Assembly: GCF_023017165.1 (NCBI RefSeq)
Contig: NZ_JALKBW010000001.1
Coordinates: forward strand, 1,116,001 to 1,180,000
DNA from: Gordonia alkaliphila
GTDB taxonomy: Bacteria; Actinomycetota; Actinomycetes; Mycobacteriales; Mycobacteriaceae
Length of the DNA: 64,000 nucleotides
Direction: 5' to 3'
Positions 9,433-18,782 of this stretch are shown piece after piece. The notes under the pieces are model-generated. The model was not told the origin of the DNA. It ran no database searches and was given only the letters and a program-made list of their open reading frames with translations. Both the position numbers and the translations under genes were made by a program. How positions within the stretch are numbered: the stretch's first letter is position 1; every line of letters begins with the position of its first letter.

Positions 9433-10585
9433 CGCCGTCGGCGGTGGCGGCCCACGAGTAGCCCTCGGCGCGGTGTCGTGCCGCCGCCCCGAGCCGCGCG
9501 ATCTCGGCCGGATCGTCGAGCAGGGCCCGCACCGCGGCGGTGAGCTGCGTCGAGCCGTCGTCCACCAGCACACCGGTGCGTCCGTCGAGGATCGACTCGG
9601 CCAGTCCGGCGGAGCTGCGGTAGCCGACGGTCGGGACGCCGTGCTGGGCCGCCTCGATCACGGCCAGCCCCCACCCTTCTTTGCGGGACGGCATCAGGTG
9701 CAGGTCGGCGCGCGCCAGCAACCGGTGCTTGGCGATCTCGTCCACGTGGCCGTGGAACTGGACTCGGTCGGTCAGGTTCAGGTCCGCGGTGCGGGCCAGC
9801 AGCTCCGGCGACCACCAGCCCGAACCCACCACGTCCACGTGCACGTCGACGCCGCGCGCACGCAGCGCCGCGGCGGTGTCGAGGGCGTGCTCCACCTGCT
9901 TGTGCGGCACCAGCCGGGACACCACGATCAGCCGGGGACGAGCATCCGCCGCCACGGGATCGGCCTCCGTGGGATCGGCAGTCGCGGGATCGGCAGTCGC
10001 CGAATCGGTCGTACCGCCGTCGGGCACCGGATCGACGCCGCCGTGCACCACGGTGATCCGCTCGCGGTCCACGCCGAGTTCCACCAGTTCGTCGGCCGAC
10101 GGCGTGGAGACGGTGAGGTAGCGGCTGCGCCGGTGCACGCGCGGCGACACCCGCGACTCGACGAACCAACCCACGCGCGCCAGCACCGGACCGGCCACCG
10201 GCCACTGCTCGCGGTGGCAGTGGTGCACCAGCACCACGGTGGGTGCGCCCGCCACCAGGCGGGCGAAGAAGGGCACGCCGTTCTGGGTGTCGATCACCAC
10301 GTCCGGCCGGTAGCCGGCCAGCCGCCCGAGCCCCAGACGTGCACCGATAAGCAGCGCCAGCACGCGCAGGTAGACGGTCAGCCGTCCGCCGGTGCGCAGC
10401 ACCCGCATGCCGTCGAGCCGTTCCTCGCGCGGCGCGCCCGGATAGGCGGCGGTGAGGTAGGTGACGTGGGCGCCGCGGTCGGCCAGCTGGGCGCCGACCC
10501 GCTGCAGGTAGCGTTCGCTGCCGCCGCCTTGCGGATGGCCGGTGTCGCGCCAGCACAGCAGCAGGACCTCGGTCGGAGCACTCAT
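9386..10585 (-). CDS. GT4 family glycosyltransferase (Rv0225-like)
   Basis: A 399-residue cytoplasmic GT-B glycosyltransferase. The N-terminal Rossmann domain has the acceptor-side glycine loop 'GHPQGGGSERYLQRV', and the C-terminal domain has 'VSRLVPHKQVEHAL' and the E-x7-E-type nucleotide-sugar motif 'PSRKEGWGLAVIEAAQHG'. Such enzymes use activated sugars and act on lipid or glycan acceptors; the position matches Rv0225, which neighbours arabinan genes. A short Ala/Asp/Pro/Thr-rich pentapeptide repeat (DNA 9956-10015) sits in the inter-domain region. The ATG at 10585 was chosen over upstream starts because conserved sequence begins right after it and a leaderless TACCCT box precedes it by seven bases. 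Confidence 0.83.
   Translation of the reverse strand: MSAPTEVLLLCWRDTGHPQGGGSERYLQRVGAQLADRGAHVTYLTAAYPGAPREERLDGMRVLRTGGRLTVYLRVLALLIGARLGLGRLAGYRPDVVIDTQNGVPFFARLVAGAPTVVLVHHCHREQWPVAGPVLARVGWFVESRVSPRVHRRSRYLTVSTPSADELVELGVDRERITVVHGGVDPVPDGGTTDSATADPATADPTEADPVAADARPRLIVVSRLVPHKQVEHALDTAAALRARGVDVHVDVVGSGWWSPELLARTADLNLTDRVQFHGHVDEIAKHRLLARADLHLMPSRKEGWGLAVIEAAQHGVPTVGYRSSAGLAESILDGRTGVLVDDGSTQLTAAVRALLDDPAEIARLGAAARHRAEGYSWAATADGVTTVLAAAVREHRAH
9956..10015. repeat. 15-bp tandem repeat (4 units) in GT4 gene
   Basis: Units GGGATCGGCAGTCGC, with the first and fourth copies degenerate. The minus strand encodes roughly (ATADP)n. Like the flippase repeat, copy-number change would be frame-neutral. 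Confidence 0.75.
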
Positions 10586-10592
10586 CGGATCC

Positions 10593-10598
10593 AGGGTA
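10593..10598 (-). promoter_or_regulatory. Leaderless -10 element for GT4 gene
   Basis: On the minus strand TACCCT ends seven bases before the ATG at 10585. The divergent methyltransferase gene starts only 29 bases away, so the two promoters must overlap. Confidence 0.55.
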
Positions 10599-10614
10599 TG
10601 CGAGAGTGAACGCC

Positions 10615-11361
10615 ATGCCCGAGACCGGCTTCGCCCGCTATGCGACGTGGGCCCGCGCGCGCCGTCTGCTGCGCGAGTTCGGCTACGAGCAGACGCAGCC
10701 GGACCGGTTCTACTCGGCGCTCGCCGAAGACACCGCGCAGATGGTGGCCGCCTGCCACCCCGCACAGCTCGCCGGCGCGACGGTGCTCGACGTCGGCGGC
10801 GGTCCCGGTTTCTTCGCCGACGCGTTCACCCGCCGCGGCGCGGCCTACCTGTCGGTGGAGCCGGACGCCGGGGAGATGCACGCCGCCGGACTGGACCACC
10901 GCACCGCGATCCGGGCGCAGGGGCAGCACCTGCCGCTGCGCACCGGTTCGGTCGACGTGGCGTACTCGTCGAACGTGGCCGAACACACCGACCGACCGTG
11001 GGAGATGGCCGACGAACTGGTCCGCGTCACCCGGCCCGGCGGCACCGTGATCGTCAGCTACACGCTCTGGTGGGGTCCGTTCGGCGGCCACGAGATGGGG
11101 CTAACGCACTATCTCGGCGGGCACCGCGCGGCGCGCAGGTACACGCGCCGCCACGGCAAACTCCCGAAGAACCTCTACGGGGTCTCGCTGTTCCCGATCA
11201 CCGCGCAGGCCGGACTCACCTGGGCGCGACGGCAGACCGGCGCCGACCTGGTCGCCGCCTTCCCGCGCTACCTGCCGCGCTGGGCCTGGCCGGTGGTCCG
11301 CGTTCCCGGACTTCGGGAGGTCGCGGCCACCAACCTCGTGCTGGTGCTGAGAAAGACCTAG
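10615..11361 (+). CDS. Class I SAM-dependent methyltransferase (Rv0224c-like)
   Basis: A 248-residue methyltransferase of the Methyltransf_11 type. Motif I 'VLDVGGGPGFFADAF', the acidic residue ending the next strand ('LSVEPDAGEM') and 'VAYSSNVAEHTDRPW' outline the SAM site. The block 'WWGPFGGHEMGLTHYLGG' is characteristic of the Rv0224c group. The ATG at 10615 gives an N-terminus about as long as I recall for Rv0224c; GTG 10606 is an alternative. It is divergent from the GT4 gene with overlapping promoters. Its last codon and that of the convergent MmpS-like gene share one CTAG. The acceptor is unknown. Confidence 0.78.
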   Translation: MPETGFARYATWARARRLLREFGYEQTQPDRFYSALAEDTAQMVAACHPAQLAGATVLDVGGGPGFFADAFTRRGAAYLSVEPDAGEMHAAGLDHRTAIRAQGQHLPLRTGSVDVAYSSNVAEHTDRPWEMADELVRVTRPGGTVIVSYTLWWGPFGGHEMGLTHYLGGHRAARRYTRRHGKLPKNLYGVSLFPITAQAGLTWARRQTGADLVAAFPRYLPRWAWPVVRVPGLREVAATNLVLVLRKT

Positions 11362-11867
11362 CTCGGCACCTGCGCCCGGCAGGCGAGCGGCCCGCCACTG
11401 CTCGTCGACGAGGCCAACAGGTCCTCACCGTGCAGAATCGTGCAGGTCACGGTACCGCTCACCACGATCGCGGTGAGTTCGGCGGAGCCCCCGCGGACGG
11501 TGGTGCGCACCGACCAGGGTGCGCCCGCCGCCGCGACGACCTGGTTGCCGTCGGCGCTCTTGTACCCCACCGCGACCACACTGCCGGAGCCGGTGAACTG
11601 GTAGGTCACCGAGCCGGGCGCCGCCGTCGGGCGGGTGCGGTCGGGCGTCGACGTCGGGGCCTTGCTGCTCGTCGACGCCTCGGACGACGACGGCGCCTCG
11701 GAGGTCGTCGTCGACGAACTGCCGGTGGCCTCCGACGACGACGTCGCCCGATCACCGGACCGGAACACCAGGAAGCCGGCGACGATCAGCAGCGCCAACG
11801 CCAGCAGCGCGATCACCACCAGCAGCACGGTGCGGCTCGACGACGTGTTCGGACTGTTCTGAGTCAT
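11358..11867 (-). CDS. MmpS-like membrane-anchored protein
   Basis: A 169-residue protein with a short cytoplasmic N-terminus, one transmembrane helix (residues 13-36), a Ser/Thr-rich linker (about 40-85) and a small beta-rich extracytoplasmic domain. The block order 'VTYQFTGSGSVVAVGYKSADGNQV', 'APWSVRTTV' and 'VTCTILHG...ACRA', with two cysteines, is the MmpS pattern. MmpS proteins normally assist MmpL transporters, but here the gene is the last of a minus-strand run behind an ABC exporter, seven bases after the permease stop. This suggests an accessory role for the exporter, or an orphan MmpS. The assignment rests on pattern, not on alignment. Confidence 0.65.
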   Translation of the reverse strand: MTQNSPNTSSSRTVLLVVIALLALALLIVAGFLVFRSGDRATSSSEATGSSSTTTSEAPSSSEASTSSKAPTSTPDRTRPTAAPGSVTYQFTGSGSVVAVGYKSADGNQVVAAAGAPWSVRTTVRGGSAELTAIVVSGTVTCTILHGEDLLASSTSSGGPLACRAQVPS

Positions 11868-11874
11868 CGCCGCG

Positions 11875-14442
11875 CTACTCGGTGATGGCTTCGAGCGGCT
11901 TGGTGCGCGACGCCGTGAAGGCCGGCCACAGCGCCGCGATCACGCCGACCACCGCCGCACCCACCAGGGTGCCGATGATCAGCGGCCACGGCACGGTGAT
12001 CGCGTCCAGACCCCAATGGCGCAGCGAACGCACCAGCGGCAACCCGATCGCCAGGCCGACGATCACACCCAGCAGGGCGCCGAAGATCGCGATGTACGTC
12101 GACTCCAGGTAGATGGTGCGACGCAGCTGTGCGCGGCTCATGCCGATCGCGCGCAGCATGCCGATCTCCTGCCGTCGTTCCACCACCGACAGCGCGAGCG
12201 TGTTGATGATGCCGAGCACGGCGATCACCAGCGCCAGGCCGAGGAGGGCGTACAGGGTGGCCAGCATCTGGTCGATGATCGACGAGAAGCTGTTCTTGAA
12301 CTCCTCCTTGTCCTGCACCTGCGCGGTGAGGAAGGGCTTGACCGCGGTCTCCAACTGGTCGCGCAGCGCGTTCTGGGCGACGCCCGCCTTGCCCTTGACC
12401 AGCACCACGAACGTCATCCGCTGGCTCTTGCTCGGCGACAGCGTGTCGAAGGCCCGGTTGCCGATGATCCACTCGCCGAGGGCCGGATTGTCCTGATAGA
12501 TGCCGGTCACCGTGACCGGGACGTCGGCGCCGGTGGTCGACGTGAAGGTGACCTTTTCGCCGAGCTCCCAGCCGCGGGACTTGCGCGTCCCGTCGCTGAT
12601 CAGCAGCGCATCCGGCTCCACCTGCTCCGAACCCTCCAGCATGTCGATCTGCAGCACGTCGCTCAACGGGCCGCCGACCGGCGTGGTCACCACGGTGTTG
12701 CCGTCGTCGAGCTTCACGAAGGCCATGTCGAAGGAGACGACGGTCTGCGCGTCCGGCACGGTCTCCACCGCCGAGCCCACCGCGGCCGACATCGGCCCGT
12801 TGTTGCTGCCGGCCACCACGAAGTCCGCGCGGAGCTGCTGGTCCACGCCGGCGTCGATCGCGCTCTTGAACGACGCCCCGAGGGTGCCGATGATCACCAC
12901 GAGCACCAGGCCGATGGTCAACGCGAAGGCGGTCGCGGCGCTGCGACGCGGATTGCGCACCGCGTTGGTGCGCGCCAGTTTGCCGACCGTGCCGAAAGGC
13001 ATCTGCAGCACCCGTCCGATGCCGCCGACCACCGGCTGCGAGAGCGCCGGAGCACCCAGCACCACGGCCACGATGATCAGCAGCGCGGCGCCGCCGATCA
13101 GCAGCAGTGCGCCCACCCCGTCGACGAAGAGCCCGCCGATGAGCAGGGCGATACCGATCACCGCGAGCACCGCGCCCGCGATGGTCCGGTTGCGCAGCGA
13201 ACCGGCCCCCGGCTCGGCCGCGCTCATCCGCATGGCCTCCACCGGCGGAATCCGGGAGGCACGGCGCGCCGGAATCCACGCGCTGAGCAGGGTCACGATG
13301 ATGCCGACGAAGATCGCCGACACCACCGCGGGCCAACCCACCGTCAGCCCGTCCGAGGGCAGGCCGGACGAGGAGGTGAAGCCCTGCATGGCCGCGGCGA
13401 TACCCACACCGAGACCCAGACCGACCACGCCGCCGAGGAGACCGACGATCCCGGCTTCCAGCAGCACCGACCGCGAGATGTCCGTGCGGCTGGCACCGAT
13501 GGCCCGCAGCAGCGCGAGCTCCCGGTTCCGCTGGGCCACGATCATCGAGAAGGTGTTGTAGATGATGAACGTGCCGACCAGCAGACCGATGGCGGCGAAC
13601 GCCAGCAGGATGTACCGGAAGATGTTCAGGAAGGTGGCGACGCTGGCCTTCTGGTCCTCCCGGACCTGCTCGCCAGTACGCACGTCGAAGAGCGCGTCGT
13701 CGCCGGTCTTGCCGGCGTTGACCACCGCGTCGACCCGGTCCCGCAGCTCGGTGTCGCTGACCCCGGCCACCGCGGACATGTCGATGGAACCGACGTACTT
13801 GCCGTCGGAGAACAGCTGCTCGGCCTGCGACCGCTCGAACTGCACGTTCACCATGCCGCCGGTCGCGGCCGGCATGTCGATCAGGCCCACCACCGTCACC
13901 TCGATGGGCGGCGTGACACCGGCCCCGAGGGCGACGACGGTCTTCGATCCGACCTTCAGGTCGGCCTTCTCGGCGGCCGTCGTGTTGAGGACCACCTCGC
14001 CGGGTGCGGTCGGCGCGCGACCCTCGACCAGCTGGAAGCCGGCCGAGTCGACGGCGTCTTCCGGCGGAATGTAGGTGGAGCCGATGCTCGGCGCGCCGCC
14101 GGTCTGCAGTCCGGAGCCGTCGGCCTTGGCGATGGTCGCGGAGCCGGAGAAGTCGACCTGCAGTTTGTCGATCCCGAGCTTCTCGCGATCGGCGCGCAGC
14201 CGGTCGGCGAGCGCGAGCGGCACGCCCGGGCTGTTCTGGTCGGCGGGGGTCACCTCGGCGGCCACCCCGCGCGCGACGTTGTCGAAGATGGCGTTGAACG
14301 AGCCCTGGACGGTCGACGTGAAGATCACCGCGGCCGCCACGAAACTCGTGCCGAGCACCACGGAGAAGACCGTCAGGATCAGGCGAACCTTATGGGCGGC
14401 AAGGCTTCTCAGGGAAACCTTCCGCATGACGTTGGAAGCCAT
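11875..14442 (-). CDS. FtsX-like ABC transporter permease
   Basis: An 855-residue permease with the double FtsX layout: an N-terminal helix (about 17-40), a large extracytoplasmic MacB_PCD-type domain, three helices with 'TFIIYNTFSMIVAQRNRELALLRAIGAS', then a second copy ending in 'LALSVVERRQEIGMLRAIGMSR' and three more helices. Both coupling-helix motifs (RELALLRAIGA and QEIGMLRAIGM) are intact. Transporters of this type move lipids or lipoproteins, or act as mechanotransmission machines. It starts three bases after the ATPase stop, so the two should form one complex. The substrate is unknown. Confidence 0.87.
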   Translation of the reverse strand: MASNVMRKVSLRSLAAHKVRLILTVFSVVLGTSFVAAAVIFTSTVQGSFNAIFDNVARGVAAEVTPADQNSPGVPLALADRLRADREKLGIDKLQVDFSGSATIAKADGSGLQTGGAPSIGSTYIPPEDAVDSAGFQLVEGRAPTAPGEVVLNTTAAEKADLKVGSKTVVALGAGVTPPIEVTVVGLIDMPAATGGMVNVQFERSQAEQLFSDGKYVGSIDMSAVAGVSDTELRDRVDAVVNAGKTGDDALFDVRTGEQVREDQKASVATFLNIFRYILLAFAAIGLLVGTFIIYNTFSMIVAQRNRELALLRAIGASRTDISRSVLLEAGIVGLLGGVVGLGLGVGIAAAMQGFTSSSGLPSDGLTVGWPAVVSAIFVGIIVTLLSAWIPARRASRIPPVEAMRMSAAEPGAGSLRNRTIAGAVLAVIGIALLIGGLFVDGVGALLLIGGAALLIIVAVVLGAPALSQPVVGGIGRVLQMPFGTVGKLARTNAVRNPRRSAATAFALTIGLVLVVIIGTLGASFKSAIDAGVDQQLRADFVVAGSNNGPMSAAVGSAVETVPDAQTVVSFDMAFVKLDDGNTVVTTPVGGPLSDVLQIDMLEGSEQVEPDALLISDGTRKSRGWELGEKVTFTSTTGADVPVTVTGIYQDNPALGEWIIGNRAFDTLSPSKSQRMTFVVLVKGKAGVAQNALRDQLETAVKPFLTAQVQDKEEFKNSFSSIIDQMLATLYALLGLALVIAVLGIINTLALSVVERRQEIGMLRAIGMSRAQLRRTIYLESTYIAIFGALLGVIVGLAIGLPLVRSLRHWGLDAITVPWPLIIGTLVGAAVVGVIAALWPAFTASRTKPLEAITE

Positions 14443-14445
14443 GGG

Positions 14446-15210
14446 TCAGTTCCCCTCGCCCTCGCCCAGGCCGCGCATCACCGCGAAGACGTCGTCGGCC
14501 GACGGCTTCAGCAGTTCGTGGACCAGCTGGCCGTCGGCCAGGAATACCACGCGGTCGGCGTACGACGCCGCGCGCGGATCGTGCGTCACGATCACCACGG
14601 TCTGGCCGAGGTCGTCGACGGCCGCGCGCAGGATCGACAGCACCTCGCCGGACGAGCGCGAGTCGAGGTTGCCGGTGGGCTCGTCGCCGAAGATGATGTC
14701 CGGTCGACCCACCAGGGCGCGGGCGCAGGCCACGCGCTGCTGCTGTCCGCCGGACAGCTCGCTGGGCCGGTGCGTGAGGCGATCGGACAGTCCCAGCCGG
14801 CCCACCACGGTGTCGAACCACTCCTGGTCGAGATCCCGGCCCGCGATGTCCAGCGGCAGGGTGATGTTCTCCTTGGCGGTCAGCGTCGGCACCAGGTTGA
14901 ACGCCTGAAAGACGAAGCCGATCCGATCGCGGCGCATCCGGGTGACGGCCTTGTCCGACAGCCCCTCCAGCGTGACGTCGCCGATACGGACCATCCCGGA
15001 ACTCACGTCGTCGAGCCCCGCGAGGCAGTGCATCAGCGTGGACTTACCGGAGCCGGACGGCCCCATGATGGCGGTGAACTGGCCCGCCGAGAAGTCGATG
15101 GACACATCCCGCAGCGCCAGGACCTCCGTCTCCCCCGAGCCGTACTTCTTGCTGACGTGCTGCGCACTCGCCGCGACGGGTCCCTGCTGGAGCTCTGTAG
15201 CTGAAGTCAT
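14446..15210 (-). CDS. ABC transporter ATP-binding protein (LolD/MacB type)
   Basis: A 254-residue nucleotide-binding subunit with Walker A 'GPSGSGKST', Q-loop 'FVFQAFNLVPTL', signature 'LSGGQQQRVACARAL', Walker B 'IIFGDEPTGNLD' and H-loop 'VIVTHD'. The 'DEPTGNLDSRSS' context is typical of LolD/FtsE-like ATPases partnered with FtsX permeases. The first gene of the minus-strand operon ATPase - FtsX permease - MmpS-like protein. The start is ATG 15210, and a TATAGC box lies immediately upstream on the minus strand. Confidence 0.9.
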   Translation of the reverse strand: MTSATELQQGPVAASAQHVSKKYGSGETEVLALRDVSIDFSAGQFTAIMGPSGSGKSTLMHCLAGLDDVSSGMVRIGDVTLEGLSDKAVTRMRRDRIGFVFQAFNLVPTLTAKENITLPLDIAGRDLDQEWFDTVVGRLGLSDRLTHRPSELSGGQQQRVACARALVGRPDIIFGDEPTGNLDSRSSGEVLSILRAAVDDLGQTVVIVTHDPRAASYADRVVFLADGQLVHELLKPSADDVFAVMRGLGEGEGN

Positions 15211-15292
15211 GGGCTATACGGTTCCAGACCGCGGGCCCGCGCGCCATCGGGGGACCCCCTGATCCTCGCCCGGGAGAGTCCCGGACAACGAC

Positions 15293-15326
15293 GCGACCCC
15301 CGGAGCCGAGTGGTTCCGGGGGTCGC
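15293..15326 (-). terminator. Hairpin terminator after pckG
   Basis: A perfect 12-bp inverted repeat, GCGACCCCCGGA, with a 10-base loop, starting 12 bases past the pckG stop. No long U-tract follows, as is common in actinobacterial terminators. Confidence 0.7.
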
Positions 15327-15337
15327 GAAGAAAGCGA

Positions 15338-17167
15338 TCAGGCGTTGTCGAGCCGCTGCACGAGGGCGTCGAGTTCACCCTGCAGGGTGGCCGGCAGCTT
15401 GTCGCCGACGAACTCGTACCACTCGTTGATCGACGGGATCTCGGCCTTCCAGGCGTCGACGTCCACCGTGAGCGCCTCGGCCAGATCCGCCGGATCGATG
15501 TCCAGGCCGGTCAGGTCGATCTCGCCCGGTGCGGCGACCGTGCCGATCGGGGTCTCGACGCCGTCGACGCTGCCCTCGATGCGGTCGATCATCCACTTCA
15601 GGACGCGGCTGTTCTCGCCGAAGCCCGGCCACAGGAAACGGCCGTCGTCGCCGCGGCGGAACCAGTTGACGAAGAACACCTCGGGCAGCTGGGCGCCCTC
15701 GCGCTCACCGAGGTTCAGCCAGTGCTGGAAGTAGTCACCGACGTGGTAGCCGAGGAACGGCAGCATGGCCATCGGGTCGCGGCGCACCACGCCGACCTTG
15801 CCCTCGGCGGCGGCGGTCTGCTCGGAACCCACGGTGGAGCCCATGTAGACGCCGTGCTTCCAGTCGCGGGCCTGGGTGACCAGCGGAACGGTGGTCTTGC
15901 GACGGCCGCCGAACAGGATCGCCGAGATCGGCACACCGTTGGGGTCGTCCCACTCCGGGGCCAGCGTGGGGCACTGGCTCATCGGGGTGCAGTAGCGCGA
16001 GTTGGGGTGCGCGGCCTTGGTGCCCGACTCCGGGGTCCAGTCGTCGCCGTGCCAGTCGATCAGGTGCGACGGCACCGGACCGTCGATGTCCTCCCACCAC
16101 ACGTCGCCGTCGTCGGTGCGCGCGACGTTGGTGTAGATGGTGTTGCCGGCCTCGATGGTCTTCATCGCGGTCGGGTTCGACGAGTGGCTGGTGCCCGGGG
16201 CGACGCCGAAGAAGCCGAACTCCGGGTTCACCGCGTATAGGCGGCCGTCGGCGCCGAAACGCATCCAGGCGATGTCGTCGCCCACGGTCTCCGCGCGCCA
16301 GCCCGGCAGGGTCGGCTCGATCATCGCGAGGTTGGTCTTACCGCACGCCGACGGGAAGGCCGCGGCGATGTAGTAGACCTTGTCCTCCGGGCTGATCAGC
16401 TTCAGGATCAGCATGTGCTCGGCCATCCAGCCCTCGTCGTGGGCCATGGCCGACGCGATACGCAGCGCGTAGCACTTCTTGCCCAGCAGTGCGTTGCCGC
16501 CGTAGCCGGAACCGTACGACCAGATGACACGGTCCTCGGGGAAGTGCGCGATGTACTTCTCCGGGTTGCACGGCCAGGCGACGTCCTGCTGACCGGGCTC
16601 GAGCGGAGCGCCGACCGAGTGCAGCGCCTGGACGAAGAAACCGTCGTCGCCGAGCAGCTCCAGAACCGGGGTGCCGACGCGGGTCATGATCTTCATCGAC
16701 AGCACGACGTACTCGGAGTCGGTCAGTTCGACGCCCAGCTTGGGGTCTTCAGCGCCGAGCGGGCCCATGCAGAACGGGATCACGTACATGGTGCGACCGC
16801 GCATGCAACCGCGGTACAGCTCGGTCATGGTGGCGCGCATCTCGGCCGGGTCCACCCAGTTGTTGGTGGGGCCGGCATCTTCGGCGGTCTTACTGCAGAT
16901 GAAGGTGCGCGACTCGACGCGGGCGACGTCGGCGGGATCGGAGAGGGCCAGGTACGAGTTGGGCTTGCGCTCCTCGTTCAGCTTTTCGATGGTGCCGGCC
17001 TCGACCAACTGCGTGGTCAGGCGGTCCCACTCTTCGTCGGTTCCGGCGACCCAGACCACGCGATCGGGCTGGGTGAGCTCGGCGACCTCCGCAACCCAGG
17101 CCAGCAATCCGGCGTGATTCGTGGGTGCGCTACCGGCTTCCAAGCCGGGAATGGTCGCAGCGGTCAT
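15338..17167 (-). CDS. pckG: Phosphoenolpyruvate carboxykinase (GTP)
   Basis: A 609-residue cytosolic enzyme interconverting oxaloacetate plus GTP with PEP plus CO2 plus GDP, the entry step of gluconeogenesis; its length is usual for the GTP-dependent class. The P-loop '[15 protein letters not shown]' contains the hyper-reactive Cys of the GTP class. '[32 protein letters not shown]' is the metal and nucleotide loop, and '[18 protein letters not shown]' and '[16 protein letters not shown]' are further signatures. A GGAGAC ribosome site precedes the ATG. It is a single transcription unit closed by the 15293-15326 hairpin. The gene fits growth on alkanes or fatty acids, which the window also encodes. 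Confidence 0.96.
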   Translation of the reverse strand: MTAATIPGLEAGSAPTNHAGLLAWVAEVAELTQPDRVVWVAGTDEEWDRLTTQLVEAGTIEKLNEERKPNSYLALSDPADVARVESRTFICSKTAEDAGPTNNWVDPAEMRATMTELYRGCMRGRTMYVIPFCMGPLGAEDPKLGVELTDSEYVVLSMKIMTRVGTPVLELLGDDGFFVQALHSVGAPLEPGQQDVAWPCNPEKYIAHFPEDRVIWSYGSGYGGNALLGKKCYALRIASAMAHDEGWMAEHMLILKLISPEDKVYYIAAAFPSACGKTNLAMIEPTLPGWRAETVGDDIAWMRFGADGRLYAVNPEFGFFGVAPGTSHSSNPTAMKTIEAGNTIYTNVARTDDGDVWWEDIDGPVPSHLIDWHGDDWTPESGTKAAHPNSRYCTPMSQCPTLAPEWDDPNGVPISAILFGGRRKTTVPLVTQARDWKHGVYMGSTVGSEQTAAAEGKVGVVRRDPMAMLPFLGYHVGDYFQHWLNLGEREGAQLPEVFFVNWFRRGDDGRFLWPGFGENSRVLKWMIDRIEGSVDGVETPIGTVAAPGEIDLTGLDIDPADLAEALTVDVDAWKAEIPSINEWYEFVGDKLPATLQGELDALVQRLDNA

Positions 17168-17276
17168 TGAGCTGTCTCCTCGCTATTGCCAACTCCGCGC
17201 GGTCCGTCACGCCCGCACGGTGGCCCTCATGATACCGCCGGATCAGAACCGAAGGCACAGGTACTCGGACCAGCCG

Positions 17277-17636
17277 CTATTCGAGCCGTCCCAACGTCCC
17301 GGCGTGCCACTGCCCGGTCTCCGGATCGAGGTGGCTCACCGCGTAGTCGCCGGTCGGATCCAGTTCGGTGATGCGGTCGACGCGGCCGTCCGCGTCGGTG
17401 TCCGTATACACCGTGAGTTGACCGTCCTCTCCCCTGGTCAGCGAGTCGGGGACCCCGTCGGCGTCGGCGTCCAGCCGAGCCGGCCCCAGATCCCAGGCGG
17501 TCTCCCCGGAGAAGACCCACAGATGACCGTCCAGGGGCGCGTCGTCGGGCGCGGGGAGAGATTGGTCACCGACGCCGTCGACCGCGCCGAACCCGGACAA
17601 CTCCCCGTCGCCCACCTCCATATTCCAGTCGACCAT
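17277..17636 (-). CDS. Small acidic protein with calcium-loop-like repeats (possible DUF6802)
   Basis: A 119-residue acidic protein with no signal peptide or membrane segment. Residues 55-92 hold two DxDxDG-type loops, 'DADADGVPDSLT' and 'DTDADGRVDRIT', like thrombospondin type 3 or dockerin calcium loops, followed by 'PTGDYAVSHLDPETGQW'. This layout resembles the DUF6802 family as I remember it. A strong AAGGAGGAG site precedes the ATG at 17636, twelve bases after the upstream stop, so it is probably the third gene of the 19480-17277 operon. Calcium binding is inferred from the loops only. Confidence 0.55.
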   Translation of the reverse strand: MVDWNMEVGDGELSGFGAVDGVGDQSLPAPDDAPLDGHLWVFSGETAWDLGPARLDADADGVPDSLTRGEDGQLTVYTDTDADGRVDRITELDPTGDYAVSHLDPETGQWHAGTLGRLE

Positions 17637-17648
17637 GTGCTCCTCCTT

Positions 17649-18782
17649 CTACTGCTGTCTCGAAGGTTGGACGCACGGGGTGCCCGTTCGGTTCCACAAC
17701 TCGCGGGTCAACTGCGCTTCGGCGGTGCCCAGCCCGGCCGCCACCGCGTGCTCGAGCGCGCTGCGGGTCGCGGCGACGGCTTCGGCGCACGCCTGCGCTC
17801 GCGCGGCGCGGACCGCGCCGGAACGACGGACCGCCACCACCCCCGCGGCCACGGCCAGCCCGGCGAGCACCGTCAACACCGTGCCCGCGGCGCCGAGCCC
17901 GGCCCACTGCACCAGCGGCACCACGCTCACGCGGCCCAGACCCAATCCCGCCGAAGCGCCCAGCGCCAGCACCACCGCGTCCTCGGCGGCGAAGCGGCGG
18001 CCGGGCGCCGGGTCGAGCGGCGGCGCCGGCGGGGTGAGCGACCGACCCCGGTCGAGCGGCGCTCGCGCGATCCCCGGCACGCCGAGCAGTGCGGTCGCCC
18101 GGATGTGGTCCACGCCCGCGGCCAGCTCGTCGTCGATCCGGTCCCGGTACGCCAGCAGCGCCGTCTGCAGCCACGATCGGAACGTCTCGGACTCGCGCGG
18201 GCCGAGCCGACCGCTCGCCGCGCGGGCCCGCTGGGACAGGTCCTGGGCGCCGGCCCGGACGTCCCCGGCCAGCTGCGCGCGCAGCTCCGTGAAACCGACC
18301 CGCGCCCCGGCCAACCGCTCGGTGCGCGCCGTCGCCGTCGGTTCGGCCGCGGCCTTGGGCGCCTCAGCCTCGGGAACTTCAGGCTCGGGGACCGTCGCCT
18401 CCCGGGCGCGCGGCTCCGGGCTCGTGCACCACCGCGCCACCGCGTCCACCCCGGCCCCGTCGGGGCCGACGGCGAACACCGGCAGCCGTCGGTCCGGGTC
18501 GAGGATCGCGCGCGCCTGCGCCAGCCGCGCGGGCCAGGCGCGGTCCTGCCCGGCCCCGACACCGACCAGCGCGATCGGCGTCGGGGTGCCGCGCAGGCGC
18601 GCCATCAGCTGCTTCTCGACGGTCCCCACCGCACAGGTCAGGTCCACCGCCAGCACGGCGACGTCGCACCGCGGGCGCACCGGAACGACGGCCCAGCTAC
18701 GCACCTGACCGATGCCGGGCTCGCCGCGCAGGACCGCCGCCAGCGGCTCCGGGTCGACCCCGGCCACCAGCACCACGGTCAC
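17649..18782 (-). CDS. Hypothetical membrane protein, partner of upstream P-loop protein
   Basis: A 377-residue protein I do not recognise. The GTG start at 18782 overlaps the previous stop (GTGA). The N-terminal 120 residues look like a Rossmann or G-domain-like fold ('VTVVLVAGVDPEPLAAVL', 'VAVLAVDLTCAV', 'PIALVGVGAGQD'), without a clear Walker A. A Pro/Glu/Ala-rich stretch follows at about 125-155, then charged helices, and two adjacent hydrophobic segments near 290-340 that should form a membrane hairpin. That plan (G-like domain, helices, membrane hairpin) recalls dynamin-like or IniA-type proteins, but that is speculation. It is coupled to the P-loop-like gene upstream. Confidence 0.5.
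   Translation of the reverse strand: MTVVLVAGVDPEPLAAVLRGEPGIGQVRSWAVVPVRPRCDVAVLAVDLTCAVGTVEKQLMARLRGTPTPIALVGVGAGQDRAWPARLAQARAILDPDRRLPVFAVGPDGAGVDAVARWCTSPEPRAREATVPEPEVPEAEAPKAAAEPTATARTERLAGARVGFTELRAQLAGDVRAGAQDLSQRARAASGRLGPRESETFRSWLQTALLAYRDRIDDELAAGVDHIRATALLGVPGIARAPLDRGRSLTPPAPPLDPAPGRRFAAEDAVVLALGASAGLGLGRVSVVPLVQWAGLGAAGTVLTVLAGLAVAAGVVAVRRSGAVRAARAQACAEAVAATRSALEHAVAAGLGTAEAQLTRELWNRTGTPCVQPSRQQ

Noticed and set aside
9293..10609. Plus-strand open frame opposite the GT4 gene
   Set aside because: It is antisense to an intact glycosyltransferase with both nucleotide-sugar motifs and has no domain of its own.
12016..15204. A 1062-codon open frame on the plus strand opposite the ABC exporter genes
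   Set aside because: It is antisense to a clear FtsX permease and ATPase. Its composition (His/Arg/Gln/Asp-rich, low hydrophobicity) is typical of third-codon G+C bias on the opposite strand.
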